Translations under genes and position numbers: made by a program
Notes under the pieces: generated by a model
Told to the model about the DNA's origin: nothing
The model's database searches: none
Seen by the model: only the letters and a program-made list of their open reading frames with translations
Shown here: one piece after another, positions 49,244 through 58,861 of the stretch
How the letters are laid out: each line of letters starts with the position of its first letter
Position numbering within the stretch: position 1 is the stretch's first letter
NCBI GenBank assembly: GCA_963774945.1
Contig: CAVZHA010000002.1
Span: forward strand, 310,001-374,000
Length of the DNA stretch: 64,000 bases
Direction of reading: 5' to 3'
Source of the DNA: Trebonia sp963774945
GTDB taxonomy: Bacteria > Actinomycetota > Actinomycetes > Streptosporangiales > Streptosporangiaceae

Positions 49244-49671
49244 GTGAACCAGATCAGGCTGATCGCCATCCGGGACACGGCGCTGTCGGTGGACGAGGTG
49301 CGGGCCGCGATCGCGGACCCGGCGGCGGGCGGTGAGGTGCTGTTCGTCGGCACCGTGCGCGACAACGACGCCGCCCGCGGGCGTGACCGGGCTGTCCTAC
49401 ACGGCGCACCCGTCGGCCGCAGGCGAGCTGCGCCGGGTGGCCGGAGTCCATCGCGGCCAAGTACCCCGATGCGATCGCGGTGGCGGCGGTGCACCGGGTC
49501 GGTGACCTGGCGGTGGGGGACCTGGCGGTCGTCGTCGGGGTGTCCTGCGCGCACCGGGCGGAGGCGTTCCACGCCTGCCACGCGCTGATCGACGAGCTCA
49601 AGGCGTCGGTGCCGGTCTGGAAGCACCAGCGGTTCACCGACGGTTCCGACGAGTGGGTCGGCAGCGCGTAG
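49244..49671 (+). CDS. moaE: Molybdopterin synthase catalytic subunit
   Basis: About 142 residues. It inserts sulfur into precursor Z to form molybdopterin, with the thiocarboxylated MoaD as donor. Recognisable parts are GGEVLFVGTVRDND, AVAAVHRVGDLAVGDLAVVV, RAEAFHACHALIDELKASVP and the active-site lysine in VPVWKHQRF. Frame breaks lie near 49380 and 49440. No moaD or other moa genes lie in the window. Confidence 0.88.
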
Positions 49672-49674
49672 TCT
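49669..49674 (+). promoter_or_regulatory. -10 hexamer inside the moaE stop codon
   Basis: TAGTCT begins with the moaE stop codon TAG and lies 7 nt before the next ATG at 49682, again a leaderless layout. Confidence 0.45.
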
Positions 49675-49681
49675 TCCGATC

Positions 49682-50719
49682 ATGTCCCGACGTTCCCTGA
49701 CGCTGGCCATCGCCGGTCTCGCGACGGTGGTCGCGATCGCGGTGGCGGTGCTGGTCCCCGTGCCCTACGTGATCCTCTGCCCGGGCCGACGCTGAACACG
49801 CTGGGCAAGCTACTCGGGGCAGCCGCTGATCACGATCAGCGGGCACCAGACGTACCCGACGACCGGGAACCTCAACATGGTGACGGTCAGCTTCCAGGGC
49901 GGCCCCGGCGTCGACATGAACATCTTCCAGGCGCTGCGCGCCTGGCTGGACCCGTCCGAGGCGGTGGTCCCCGAGACCGAGCTGTTCCCGGCCGGGCAGT
50001 CCGCCCAGCAGACGCAGGCGCAGGACACCGAGCAGATGACCGGCTCGCAGCAGACTGGCCACCGCCGCCGCGCTGACCGAGCTGCACATCCCGTACCAGA
50101 CGCTGGTGACGGTGGTCTCGACCGTGCCCGGCTACCCGGCGAGCAAGGTGCTCAAGGCCGGGGACGTGATCGAGGCGGTGGACGGCAAGCCGGTGACCGG
50201 CCAGACGTCGCTGAGCTCGATGATCACGGCGCATCCGGCGGGCTCGGTGCTGCACGCTCGACGGTGCTGCGGGACGGGAAGACGCTGTCCGATCCAGGTC
50301 GCGAGCAAGGAGTCGGGCGGCACGCCGGTCATCGGCGTCGAGGTGCAGCAGCAGTACAAGTTCCCGTTCACGGTGACGATCAGCGTGGGCAACATCGGCG
50401 GGCCGAGCGCGGGCATGATGTTCGCGCTCGGGATCATCGACAAGCTCACCCCGATGAACCTCACCGGCGGGAAGTTCATCGCGGGCACCGGCGAGATCAC
50501 CGCCTCCGGCCAGGTGCAGCCGATCGGCGGCATCCAGCAGAAGATGGTGGGCGCCCGCGCGGCGCGGGCGCGACGATCTTCCTCACCCCGGCCGGCAACT
50601 GCTCGGACACGGCGGGCGCGGTGCCCGCCGGGCTGCGGCTCGTGAAGGTGTCCACGCTGTCGCAGGCGGTCTCCGACCTTGAGGCGATCAAGGCGGGCAA
50701 GTCCGTCCCGTCGTGCTGA
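49682..50719 (+). CDS. PDZ-domain Lon-like serine protease (YlbL type)
   Basis: About 345 residues. An N-terminal membrane helix (LTLAIAGLATVVAIAVAVLV) is followed by a PDZ domain (VVSTVPGYPASKVLKAGDVI) and a Lon-type protease domain with the serine in GGPSAGMMFALGII and the lysine in IGGIQQKMVGAR. It acts outside the membrane in envelope quality control; the Bacillus relative is YlbL. Frame breaks lie near 49790, 49810, 50055, 50260, 50290 and 50565. Confidence 0.85.
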
Positions 50720-50817
50720 CGGACTGTCACTGTTACCTGGTCACGCTCGCTGCCGCCAGGACTGGCGCGGGCGTAGGCTTCGGCTAGGCAGGTAAGTCGA
50801 AGGGAGCTCGTGGAGTC

Positions 50818-51997
50818 GTGGCACTTCGGGTACTCGTCGATGCGACCGACGTGCCGGCCGACCGAGGCGCGCTCGGCCGCTACGTTGACGGGCTGATCGG
50901 CGCTCTCGGCGGCGACCGGGACGGATCTCGCGGTCGCCTGCCAGCTGGCCGACGAGGAGCGGTACCGCCGGCACGCGCCGGACGCCACGATCGTGGCCGG
51001 GCCCGGTCGGGCTCGGGCACCGGACCGAGCGGCTCGCCTGGGAGCAGAGCGGGCTGCCGGTGCTGGCGCAGCAGGTGGGCGCGGACGTGCTCCACATGCC
51101 GTACTACTCGATGCCGATGCGGCCCGGCCTGCCGACGGTGGTCACCATCCACGACGTCACGTTCTTCACCGACCCCGAGCAGTACACCGCGGTCACACGT
51201 CATGTCGCTCAAGTCGGCCACCCGGACGGCGGCCAGGCGGGCGACGCGGCTGATCGTGCCGTCCAACGCGACCCGCGACGAGCTGGTCCGGGTGCTCGGC
51301 ATGGACCCCGCCAAGATCGACGTCGCCTATCACGGGGTGGACCACGAGCTGTTCCACCGGCCCACTCCGCGAGCAGGTCAGCCACGTCACCGCGCGGCTG
51401 GGGCTGCACGGCAAGCCGTACGTCGCGTTCCTCGGCTCGCTGGACGCCGCGCAAGAACGCGCCGCGCGGTGGTCCGGGGCTGGGCCGCGGCGGTGGCCGA
51501 TCTGGAGAACCCGCCCGCGCTCGTGCTCGGCGGGCGGCGGGGGCTGGAGCGACGACCTGGACGACGGCCGTCGCGGCCGTCCCGCCGACCTGCGGCTGGT
51601 GCCGGCCCGGCTACCTGCCGTTCGCCGACCTGCCCGGCTTCCTCGGCGGCGCGCTGCGTGGTGGCGTCCCCGTCCAGCGGCGAGGGGTTCGGGCTGCCGG
51701 TGCTCGAGGCGATGGCGTGCGGCGCGCCGGTGCTGACCACCAACCGGACGTCGCTGCCGGAGGTGGGCGGGGACGCGGTGGCGTACACCGAGCCGGACGG
51801 CGGAGTCGATCGAGATCGCGCTGCGCGCGCTGCTCGACGATCCGGAGCGGCGGGCCGCGCTCGGCGAGGCCGGGCACACCCGGGCCCAGGAGTTCACCTG
51901 GGCCGCGTCGGCGGCCGCGCACGTGGCGAGCTACAAGCGGGCGGCGGAGTCCCGGTGCACCGCGCCGGATGGCCAGTGCGGTGACGCTTGGGCATAA
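50818..51997 (+). CDS. GT4-type glycosyltransferase
   Basis: About 390 residues. The N-terminus LRVLVDATDVPADRGALGRY, then TVVTIHDVTFFTDPEQY, and the donor-site block SPSSGEGFGLPVLEAMACGA, which contains the E-x7-E motif of family 4 retaining glycosyltransferases. The end is AAHVASYKRAAESR. AAGGGAG lies 11 nt before the GTG. Seven or so frame breaks are scattered through the gene. With the sugar nucleotidyltransferase downstream it probably makes a mannose-containing envelope polysaccharide. Confidence 0.82.
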
Positions 51998-52125
51998 CGC
52001 TATCGGGCGAATTTCCCGTGTGTCCGGGCGATGCTCAGGCGCGATCTGAGTATGCTGCGTGAGTTGCCGGCGCCGCCCGGCGGCTACCGCTGTCCATGGA
52101 ACCGACCGCTTAAGGCAGAATACAT

Positions 52126-53242
52126 ATGCCGCGTGAACCGCTAGAAGCGATCATGCTCGTCGGGGGCAAGGGCACCCGGTTGCGCCCGCTCACCCTGTCC
52201 GCGCCCAAGCCGCTGCTGCCCACGGCCGGCGTGCCGTTCCTCGCGCACCAGCTGGCGAGGGCGGCCGAGTGCGGGATCACGCACGTGGTGCTGGCGACCT
52301 CCTACCGGGCCGAGATGTTCACCGAGGCCTTCGGCGACGGCGCGCAGTTCGGGCTGTCGATCGACTACGTGTACGAGTCGGAGCCGCTCGGCACCGGCGG
52401 CGGCATCAGGAACGCCGCCGCGCTGCTGCGCGGCGGCCCGGACGAGCCGATCGTCGTGCTCAACGGCGACATCCTCTCCGGCCACGACCTGCCCGCCCAG
52501 GTTGACCTGCACCGGAAGAAGGAAGCGGCGGTGACGCTGCACCTGGTCCCGGTGGACGACCCGAGCCGCTACGGCTGCGTGCCGACCGACGTGGGCGGGC
52601 ACGTCACCGCGTTCCTCGAGAAGACCCCGAACCCGGTGACCAACCAGATCAACGCCGGCTGCTACGTCTTCCGCCGGTCGGTCATCGACCAGATCCCGGC
52701 CGGCCAGGTCGTCTCGGTCGAGCGGGAGACGTTCCCCGGCCTGATCGAGGCCGGGGCGGTCGTGATGGGCTACGCCGAGGCCGCGTACTGGCTGGACGTC
52801 GGCACCCCGGAGGCGTTCGTGCCGCGGCTCGTGCGACGTCGTGCTCGGCGCGCTGTCGTCGCCCGCGCTGCCCGGCGCGGTCGGCGCGTTCCTGATCCTC
52901 GGCGACGCCCGCGTGGCCGCCGATGCCCTGCTGACCGGCGGCACCACCGTCGGCGCGGGCGCCGTCATCGAGGCCGGCGCGGTCGTCGAGGGCAGCGTGA
53001 TCTTCGACGGCGCCACCATCGGCGCCGGCGCCGTGGTCCGCAACAGCATCGTCGGCTACCGGGCCACCATCGCCGGCACGGCGACCGTCGCCGGGGCGAC
53101 CGTCCGCGGCGCGGTGCTCGACGGCGTGGTCATCGGCGACGATGCTTACGTCGGGCCGGGCAACGAACTGCTCAAGGGGCTGCGCGTCTGGCCCGGCATG
53201 CGGCTCGAGCCGACCTCGGTTCGTTTCTCTACCGACGCCTAG
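52126..53242 (+). CDS. manC: Mannose-1-phosphate guanylyltransferase-type nucleotidyltransferase
   Basis: About 370 residues. The N-terminal nucleotidyltransferase domain starts with AIMLVGGKGTRLRPLTLSAP, with KPLLP and LGTGGGIRNAA, and the metal Asp in VVLNGDILSG. The C-terminal half is a left-handed beta helix of hexapeptide repeats (VGAGAVIEAGAVVEGSVIFD). It supplies GDP-mannose or a similar sugar nucleotide. The mycobacterial homologue (Rv3264c) lies near fbiA/fbiB as here. A single frame break near 52828. Specificity is not certain from sequence. Confidence 0.85.
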
Positions 53243-53428
53243 CTGATTGGGGTCGCGGTGAGCGGTGTCGGTGCTTCCCGCGCGTTGGCGCACCGCCAGC
53301 CGCTCCCCGCTTCGCGTTCTGAATCGGGGAATGCGTCGACACGTCGGATTGCCCTGGTCTGGGCTGACGCGGGGCTTAGCATGGGGCGCGTGGGTGCAGC
53401 GCGTGGGTGAGCCGATGCTCGAGGCTGA

Positions 53429-54406
53429 GTGGCTTGCGCCCTTGCGCTCGACGTCCGGGTGACGCTCGGGGTCCAAGGGCGGGGGCGCGGGGATCCGACC
53501 TATCGGGTCGATGAGGCGGGGGCGATCTGGCGGACGTCGCTCACCCCTGACGGGCCGGCGACGATTCGGGTGCTGCCGCCGGCCGGGTGGGTCGTCTCGG
53601 CCGATGACGGTTCCGCGTCGACGCGGGTGCGGGCGCAGGCGTGGGGGCCGGGGGCGGAGTGGCTGCTGGCGGCGCTTCCGCAGGCGCTCGGGCGCGATGA
53701 CGACGTGTCCGGGTTCGATCCCTCCTGCCATCCGCTGATCTGGGACTCGCCCGGAGTCATCCGGGGTTCCGGCTGGGGCGGTCCGGGCGGCTGATGGAGG
53801 CGCTGGTTCCGGCGATCCTCGAGCAGAAGGTCGTGATCCTCGAGGCGCACCGGGCGTGGAAGATCCTGCTGCACAAGTTCGGGACCGAGCCGCCGGGCCC
53901 GCGCCGGCCGGGCATGCGGGTCTTTCCCGAGCCGGCGGTGTGGCGGCGCATCCCGTCCTGGGAGTGGCACCGGGCCGGGGTGGAGGGCGTCCGCGCGGAG
54001 ACGATCATCAGGGCCTCGACGGTCGCTGCGTCGCTTGAGCGGCTGCTCGAGGTCGGCCACGAGGAGGCCGACCGCAAGCTGCGGACCATCCCCGGCATCG
54101 GGATCTGGACCTCGGCCGAGGCCAGGCAGCGGGCGGCGGGCGACCCGGACGCGGTCTCGGTCGGCGACTACCACCTGAAGAACATCGTCGGCTGGGCCCT
54201 GGCGGGCCAGGACCGGTCGACCGACGAGGAGATGCTGGCGCTGCTCGAGCCGTTCAAGGGGCACCGGCACCGGGCCACCCGGCTGATCGGGCTGAGCGGC
54301 GGCGCGGCCGGCCCGTCCCGCGGGCTCCGGCCCGGCTCGCTACGGGGCCGTCCGGCCGCAGCGCCGCGGCCCGAGAATGTCCGTCCGCGACTACCGGAAA
54401 TTCTGA
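53429..54406 (+). CDS. DNA-3-methyladenine glycosylase, AlkA-like
   Basis: About 320 residues of the HhH-GPD superfamily, which removes alkylated bases. The HhH motif is RTIPGIGIWTSAEARQRAAG, and the catalytic Asp lies in VSVGDYHLKNIVGWALAG. The N-terminal domain contains VRVTLGVQGRGRGDPTYRVD. Frame breaks near 53755 and 54300; the restored end is MSVRDYRKF. The true start may lie upstream of the GTG at 53429, since the family normally has another 10-20 residues. Confidence 0.82.
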
Positions 54407-54501
54407 GCCCGCCGTCGCGGTTGTTGCCCTCGCCATGGGCGCAAAGCCCGCCGCAAGCTGCCATAAGGTGCAAGATATGAGCGCTTCGAGCATCGGCCAG
54501 G

Positions 54502-55806
54502 GTGAAGACGACGGCGTCAGCGAGGCGGCCATCGCGCCGGGCGCTGGCCCGGGCCGCCGACGGCAAGCCGCTCGACCAGGCCGAAGCGACGATCCTGCTG
54601 CACGCGCGCGGCGACGACCTGCGCGCGCTGCTCGGCCTCGCGGCCCGCACCCGGGACGCGGGACTGGCGGCGGCCGGGCGGCCGGGGATCATCACCTACT
54701 CCAAGAAGGTCTTCATCCCGCTGACCCGGCTGTGCCGGGACCGCTGCGGGTACTGCACCTTCGCGACCGTCCCGGGCCGGCTGGACAGCCTCTACCTCAG
54801 CCCGGACGAGGTGCTCGAGATCGCCCGGCAGGGCGCCGCCCTCGGCTGCAAGGAAGCCCTCTTCACCCTCGGCGACCGCCCCGAGGCGCGCTGGCGGCAG
54901 GCCAGGGAGTGGCTGGACGCGCACGGCTACGACGACACGCTCTCCTACGTCCGGGCGATGGCGATCCTGGTCCTCGAGGAGACCGGCCTGCTCCCGCACC
55001 TCAACCCCGGGGTCATGAACGGGCAGGACTTCCAGCGGCTGAAGCCGGTCGCCCCGTCCATGGGCATGATGCTCGAGACGACCGCCGAGCGGCTGTTCAC
55101 CGAGCAGGGGCGCTCCGCACTTCGGCTCGCCCGACAAGGACCCGAAGGTCCGCCTGCAGGTCCTGGCGGACGCCGGGCGCGCCCAGGTGCCGTTCACCAC
55201 CGGCATCCTCATCGGCCTGGGCGAGACCCCGGCCGAGCGCGTCGACTCGATCTTCGCCCTGCAGCAGGTCGTCCCGCGAGTACAACGGCATCCAGGAAGT
55301 CATCGTGCAGAACTTCCGGGCCAAGCCGGACACGAAGATGCGCGACACGCCCGACGCCGAGCTGGCCGACCTCGCCGCCACGATCGCGGTCACCCGGCTG
55401 GTGCTCGGGCCGGATGCCCGCATCCAGGCCCCGCCGAACCTCGTCGGCGAGCAGTACCAGCTCATCCTGGACGCCGGGATCGACGACTGGGGCGGTGTCT
55501 CGCCCGCTCACCCCGGACCACGTCAACCCCGAGCGCCCGTGGCCGCAGATCGACGAGCTGGCCCAGGTCACCAAGAACGGGGGCTTCACGCTGCGCGAGC
55601 GCCTGACGATCTACCCGCCGTACCAGCGGGAGCCGTGGCTCGACCCGCGCGTCGCCGCGCACGTGGCCGCCCTCGCCGATCCCGCCAGCGGCCTGGCCGA
55701 CGAGTCGGCGATGCCGCAGGGCCGCCCGCGGCCCGAGCCCGCCGCCGGGAACGCCGCCGCCGGGAACGCCGTCAGCGGCGGCCCCGCCCTCTCCCGCTTA
55801 TGCTGA
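54502..55806 (+). CDS. cofG: FO synthase subunit 1, radical SAM
   Basis: With CofH, makes FO, the deazaflavin precursor of F420, from tyrosine and 5-amino-6-ribitylaminouracil. About 430 residues. The radical SAM cluster motif CRDRCGYC lies near residue 72 in LTRLCRDRCGYCTFATVPGR. Further conserved parts are KEALFTLGDRPE and VQNFRAKPDTKMRDTPDAEL. Frame breaks near 55115, 55275 and 55503 are each removed by one base. The upstream start at 54478 is in another frame. The stop is 4 bp from the next ATG, so in this genome cofG is separate from its partner gene instead of fused as in FbiC. Confidence 0.9.
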   Translation: MKTTASARRPSRRALARAADGKPLDQAEATILLHARGDDLRALLGLAARTRDAGLAAAGRPGIITYSKKVFIPLTRLCRDRCGYCTFATVPGRLDSLYLSPDEVLEIARQGAALGCKEALFTLGDRPEARWRQAREWLDAHGYDDTLSYVRAMAILVLEETGLLPHLNPGVMNGQDFQRLKPVAPSMGMMLETTAERLFTEQGRSALRLARQGPEGPPAGPGGRRARPGAVHHRHPHRPGRDPGRARRLDLRPAAGRPASTTASRKSSCRTSGPSRTRRCATRPTPSWPTSPPRSRSPGWCSGRMPASRPRRTSSASSTSSSWTPGSTTGAVSRPLTPDHVNPERPWPQIDELAQVTKNGGFTLRERLTIYPPYQREPWLDPRVAAHVAALADPASGLADESAMPQGRPRPEPAAGNAAAGNAVSGGPALSRLC

Positions 55807-55810
55807 TCCG

Positions 55811-56960
55811 ATGAGTCATGACGCGGCCGACGCAGGCCTTCCGTCATCCGGTCTAGTCGGCCAGTGGCTCCGCGCGGCGACCGCGGATCCGGTCGGCCTG
55901 CCCGACGCGGGCTACGCCGCGCTGCTCGGCGCGGTCGGCCCGCAGCTGGCCGAGCTGTGCGAGCTGGCCGACTCGGTCCGCCAGCAGGCCGTCGGCAGCG
56001 GGCTCACCTACGTGGTCAACCGGAATCTCGACCCGGCGGCCGTGGCCGGCCGCGACCCGAGCTCGCGGCGAGCGGCTGGCCGCCCTGGTGACCGAGGCCC
56101 GTGAACTCGGCGCGACCGAGATCTGCCTGCAGGGACCGCTACCGCCCGACTGCGACGACGACTACCTGGATCTCATCGCCGCCGTCAAGGCGGCCGCGCC
56201 GGAGATCCACCTGCATGCCTTCCGCCCAGCCGAACTGCTCGACGGCGCGGCCCGGCGCGGGCTGCCGCTGGAGGAGTTCCTGGTGGCCGCGCGGGAGGCC
56301 GGGCTCGGCTCGGTTCCCGGCACCGCCGCGCGCATCCTCGACGACGACGTGCGGGCCCGCCTGGCGGGCGGCCCCGACCTTCCGGTGGCGCGGTGGGCCG
56401 AGGTGATCGAGGCCGCCCACCGGGCCGGGCTGACCTCGACCTCGACGATGGTCTTCGGGCATATCGAGACCCCGGCGCAGCAGGTCGCGCACCTGCGGAC
56501 GCTGGCCGCGATCCAGGACCGCACCGGCGGCTTCACCGAGTTCATCGCGATGCCGTTCATCCCCGCGGCCGCTGCTCTTGCCCCCGGCATCCCCGCCACC
56601 AACCCCCCCGGCTTCCCCGCCCCCACCCCCGCCCCCGGCCTGGTCGGGGCGGACGTTCCCGGCCCGTCCTGGCGGCAGGTCCTGGCGGTGCACGCGGTCG
56701 CCCGGCTGATGCTGCACCAGCGCATCGGCAATATCCAGGCGGCCTGGCCCAAGTTCGGTCTCGACGCGTCGGTCGACCTGCTGCGCAGCGGCGCCAACGA
56801 CCTGGGCGGGCTGCTCCTCGACGGCCGTCTGGCGCCGGACGCGGGGGCCGAGGCCGGCCTCGTGCTGACCCTCGATGACGTTGACCGGGTCGCACGGGAA
56901 CTCGGCCGGCCGGTCTGGCAGCGCACCACCGGCTACGGCAAGGTCGTCGCCGGTGTCTGA
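55811..56960 (+). CDS. CofH-like protein lacking the radical-SAM cysteine motif
   Basis: About 382 residues, homologous to CofH over its length: GLTYVVNRNL, ELGATEICLQGPLPPD, EAGLGSVPGTAARILDDDVR, STSTMVFGHIETPAQQVAHL and DLLRSGANDLGGLLLDGRL. Where CofH has the CxxxCxxC cluster loop right after the NRN segment, this protein has LDPAAVAG and then DPSSRERLAA, about 16 residues shorter and without cysteine. No cysteine codon occurs there in any repaired frame. It should not bind a SAM-linked iron-sulfur cluster. It overlaps the monooxygenase start by 8 bp. One frame break near 56055. Either a pseudoenzyme partner of CofG or a new enzyme. Confidence 0.8.
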
Positions 56961-58500
56961 CCGCGCCGGGGTGACGGCAGTCGACGTCCTGATCGTCGGG
57001 GCGGGCTTCGCCGGGATCGGCATGGGCATCCAGCTCGCCCGCCGCGGCCGGGAGTCGTTCGTGATCATCGAGCAGGCCGACGACGTCGGCGGCACCTGGC
57101 GGGACAACCGCTACCCGGGCGTGTCGTGCGACATTCCGTCGCACCTGTACTCGTTCTCCTTCCGGCCGAACCCGCACTGGTCCCGCGTCTTCGCCGAAGG
57201 GCGCGAGATCCACGCCTACCTGCGGGCGTGCGTGGCCGAGGAGGGACTCGACGAACACCTGCGGCTGAACTGCGCGCTGTCGGAGGCGCAGTGGAGCGAC
57301 GACGACGCGCGCTGGCTCGTCCGCACCACCCGGGGCGACTTCTCGGCCGCCAACCTGGTCATCGCCACCGGCAGGCTGTCCGAGCCGAAGATCCCCGCGA
57401 TCAAGAACCTGGACGGGTTCGGCGGACGGTGGTGGCACTCGGCCCGCTGGAACGCGAAGGTGTCCCTGGTCGGCCAGCGGGTCGGGCTGATCGGCACCGG
57501 CGCCTCGGCGATCCAGATCCTGCCCCGGCTGGCGGCCGAGGCCAGCGAGGTCGTGGTCTTCCAGCGTTCCGCGCCGTACGTGCTGCCGCGCGGCGACCGG
57601 GAGTACAGCCGGGAGGAGATGGAACGGTTCGCGGCCGACCCGGGAACCGTCACCGCCCTGCGGGACGAGCTGTTCGCCGAGGCCGAACGCGGCCTCGGCG
57701 CCCGCCAGCGGCGGCATCCGGACATCGACCTGCTCCGCCAGCGGGCGCTCGACCATCTCACCGCCTCGGTGCCCGATCCGGGGCTGCGCGGCCGGCTGAC
57801 CCCCGATTACGAGATCGGCTGCAAGCGGATCCTGTTCTCCGATGACTACTACGGCGCGCTGCAGCGCGGCCACGTGCGGCTCGAGCCGACCCCGCTGGCC
57901 CGGATCGCCGACGGCAGCGCTGTCCCGCTCGCCTCAGGACCAGGCGCGACCGTCGGCGGCAGTGGCAGCCGCACGGCGATCGCGGCCAGCGGCAGCAGCT
58001 ACGAGCTGGACGTGCTGGTGCTCGCGACCGGGTTCAACTCCACCCGCCCGTCCATCGCCGGCCATATCCGCGGCCGCCGCTCCCGGCTGCTCGGCGAGGA
58101 GTGGAGCAACGGCATGGCCGCGCACGCCTCCACCACCGTGCACGGGTTCCCGAACATGTACGTGCTTGACGGGCCGAACGCGGCCCTCGGCCACAATTCG
58201 GCCATCTACATGATCGAGACCCAGGTGGGCTACGTGCTCAGCGCGCTCGATCACCTGGCCGCCAGCGGCGCCGACGCGCTCGACGTCACCGCCGAGGCGG
58301 TGCACTCGTACATGCGCGACATCGACACGATGGCGCGGGACACGGTCTGGGTGCAGGGCGGCTGCACGAGCTGGTACCGCGACGAGCGGACCGGCCGGGT
58401 CACGCTGCTGTGGCCGGACTCGGCGACGTCCTTCCGCGACCGCCTCGCCACCTTCACCGGCGTCTCGTACGAGCACCTGCGCCAGCGGCGGCGCGGCTAA
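56953..58500 (+). CDS. FAD-dependent Baeyer-Villiger-type monooxygenase
   Basis: 515 residues, intact. Two Rossmann motifs, VLIVGAGFAGIGMGIQLARR for FAD and GLIGTGASAIQILPRLA for NADPH, flank a Baeyer-Villiger fingerprint FGGRWWHSARW (F-x-G-x3-H-x3-W, with Asn at the last place). ATGFNSTRPSIAGH is the family's third conserved block. Start GTG 56953 overlaps the cofH-like stop, so it is translated from the same transcript as the F420 genes, which is unusual. It may act on ketones; a link with F420 chemistry is only positional. Confidence 0.9.
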   Translation: MSDRAGVTAVDVLIVGAGFAGIGMGIQLARRGRESFVIIEQADDVGGTWRDNRYPGVSCDIPSHLYSFSFRPNPHWSRVFAEGREIHAYLRACVAEEGLDEHLRLNCALSEAQWSDDDARWLVRTTRGDFSAANLVIATGRLSEPKIPAIKNLDGFGGRWWHSARWNAKVSLVGQRVGLIGTGASAIQILPRLAAEASEVVVFQRSAPYVLPRGDREYSREEMERFAADPGTVTALRDELFAEAERGLGARQRRHPDIDLLRQRALDHLTASVPDPGLRGRLTPDYEIGCKRILFSDDYYGALQRGHVRLEPTPLARIADGSAVPLASGPGATVGGSGSRTAIAASGSSYELDVLVLATGFNSTRPSIAGHIRGRRSRLLGEEWSNGMAAHASTTVHGFPNMYVLDGPNAALGHNSAIYMIETQVGYVLSALDHLAASGADALDVTAEAVHSYMRDIDTMARDTVWVQGGCTSWYRDERTGRVTLLWPDSATSFRDRLATFTGVSYEHLRQRRRG

Positions 58501-58861
58501 GTCAGAAAGCAAAGCATTCGACGCCGGGCCGGAAAGCTCACGCCCCAACCGCGAGTTCCTGCACCAGGATCAACGACCTTAACCGGGCCCTGGGCCTGGG
58601 GCCGACCTGCTCGACGACACCGCCGGCCGGCTACTTCGCGGCCGGCGCGCTGCTGGTCGTCGCGGGCCTGCTCGTCCTCGTCCCCTGGTGGCGCCGCCTA
58701 GTCGAGCCCTAAATCCCGCCCAATTGCCTCGCCCTCGCCCCTCGCCCTCGCGCGCCCCGGCGCCCCCACCCAATGAGCCCAAATGCGCATTTGGGCCGGC
58801 AAGAGTGAGCCCAAATGCGCATTCGGCACATTGGCGGGCCGAGGCCAGCGCGGTAATGGCC
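58501..58861. other. Intergenic region with a possible gene fragment
   Basis: Between convergent genes. From about 58560 to 58712 a frame (after one base correction) encodes a hydrophobic segment, YFAAGALLVVAGLLVLVPWW, ending RRLVEP. It could be the tail of a degraded membrane protein gene. The palindrome at 58777-58796 and its partial copy follow. No complete gene is seen. Confidence 0.4.
58774..58827 (+). repeat. Palindrome with a partial direct copy
   Basis: GCCCAAATGCGCATTTGGGC (58777-58796) is a perfect 20-bp palindrome. TGAGCCCAAATGCGCATT recurs 32 bp on (58806-58823), with the palindrome then imperfect. Located between convergent genes; it may serve termination. Confidence 0.7.

Noticed and set aside
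53701..53735. tRNA T-arm-like sequence GGTTCGATCC
   Set aside because: No acceptor, D or anticodon stems around it; it is within the DNA glycosylase coding region.
54502..55806. Programmed frameshifting in cofG and other broken genes
   Set aside because: Breaks lie at unrelated sequences in many genes without slippery sites or stimulatory structures, and almost all are one-base insertions, so base errors explain them better.
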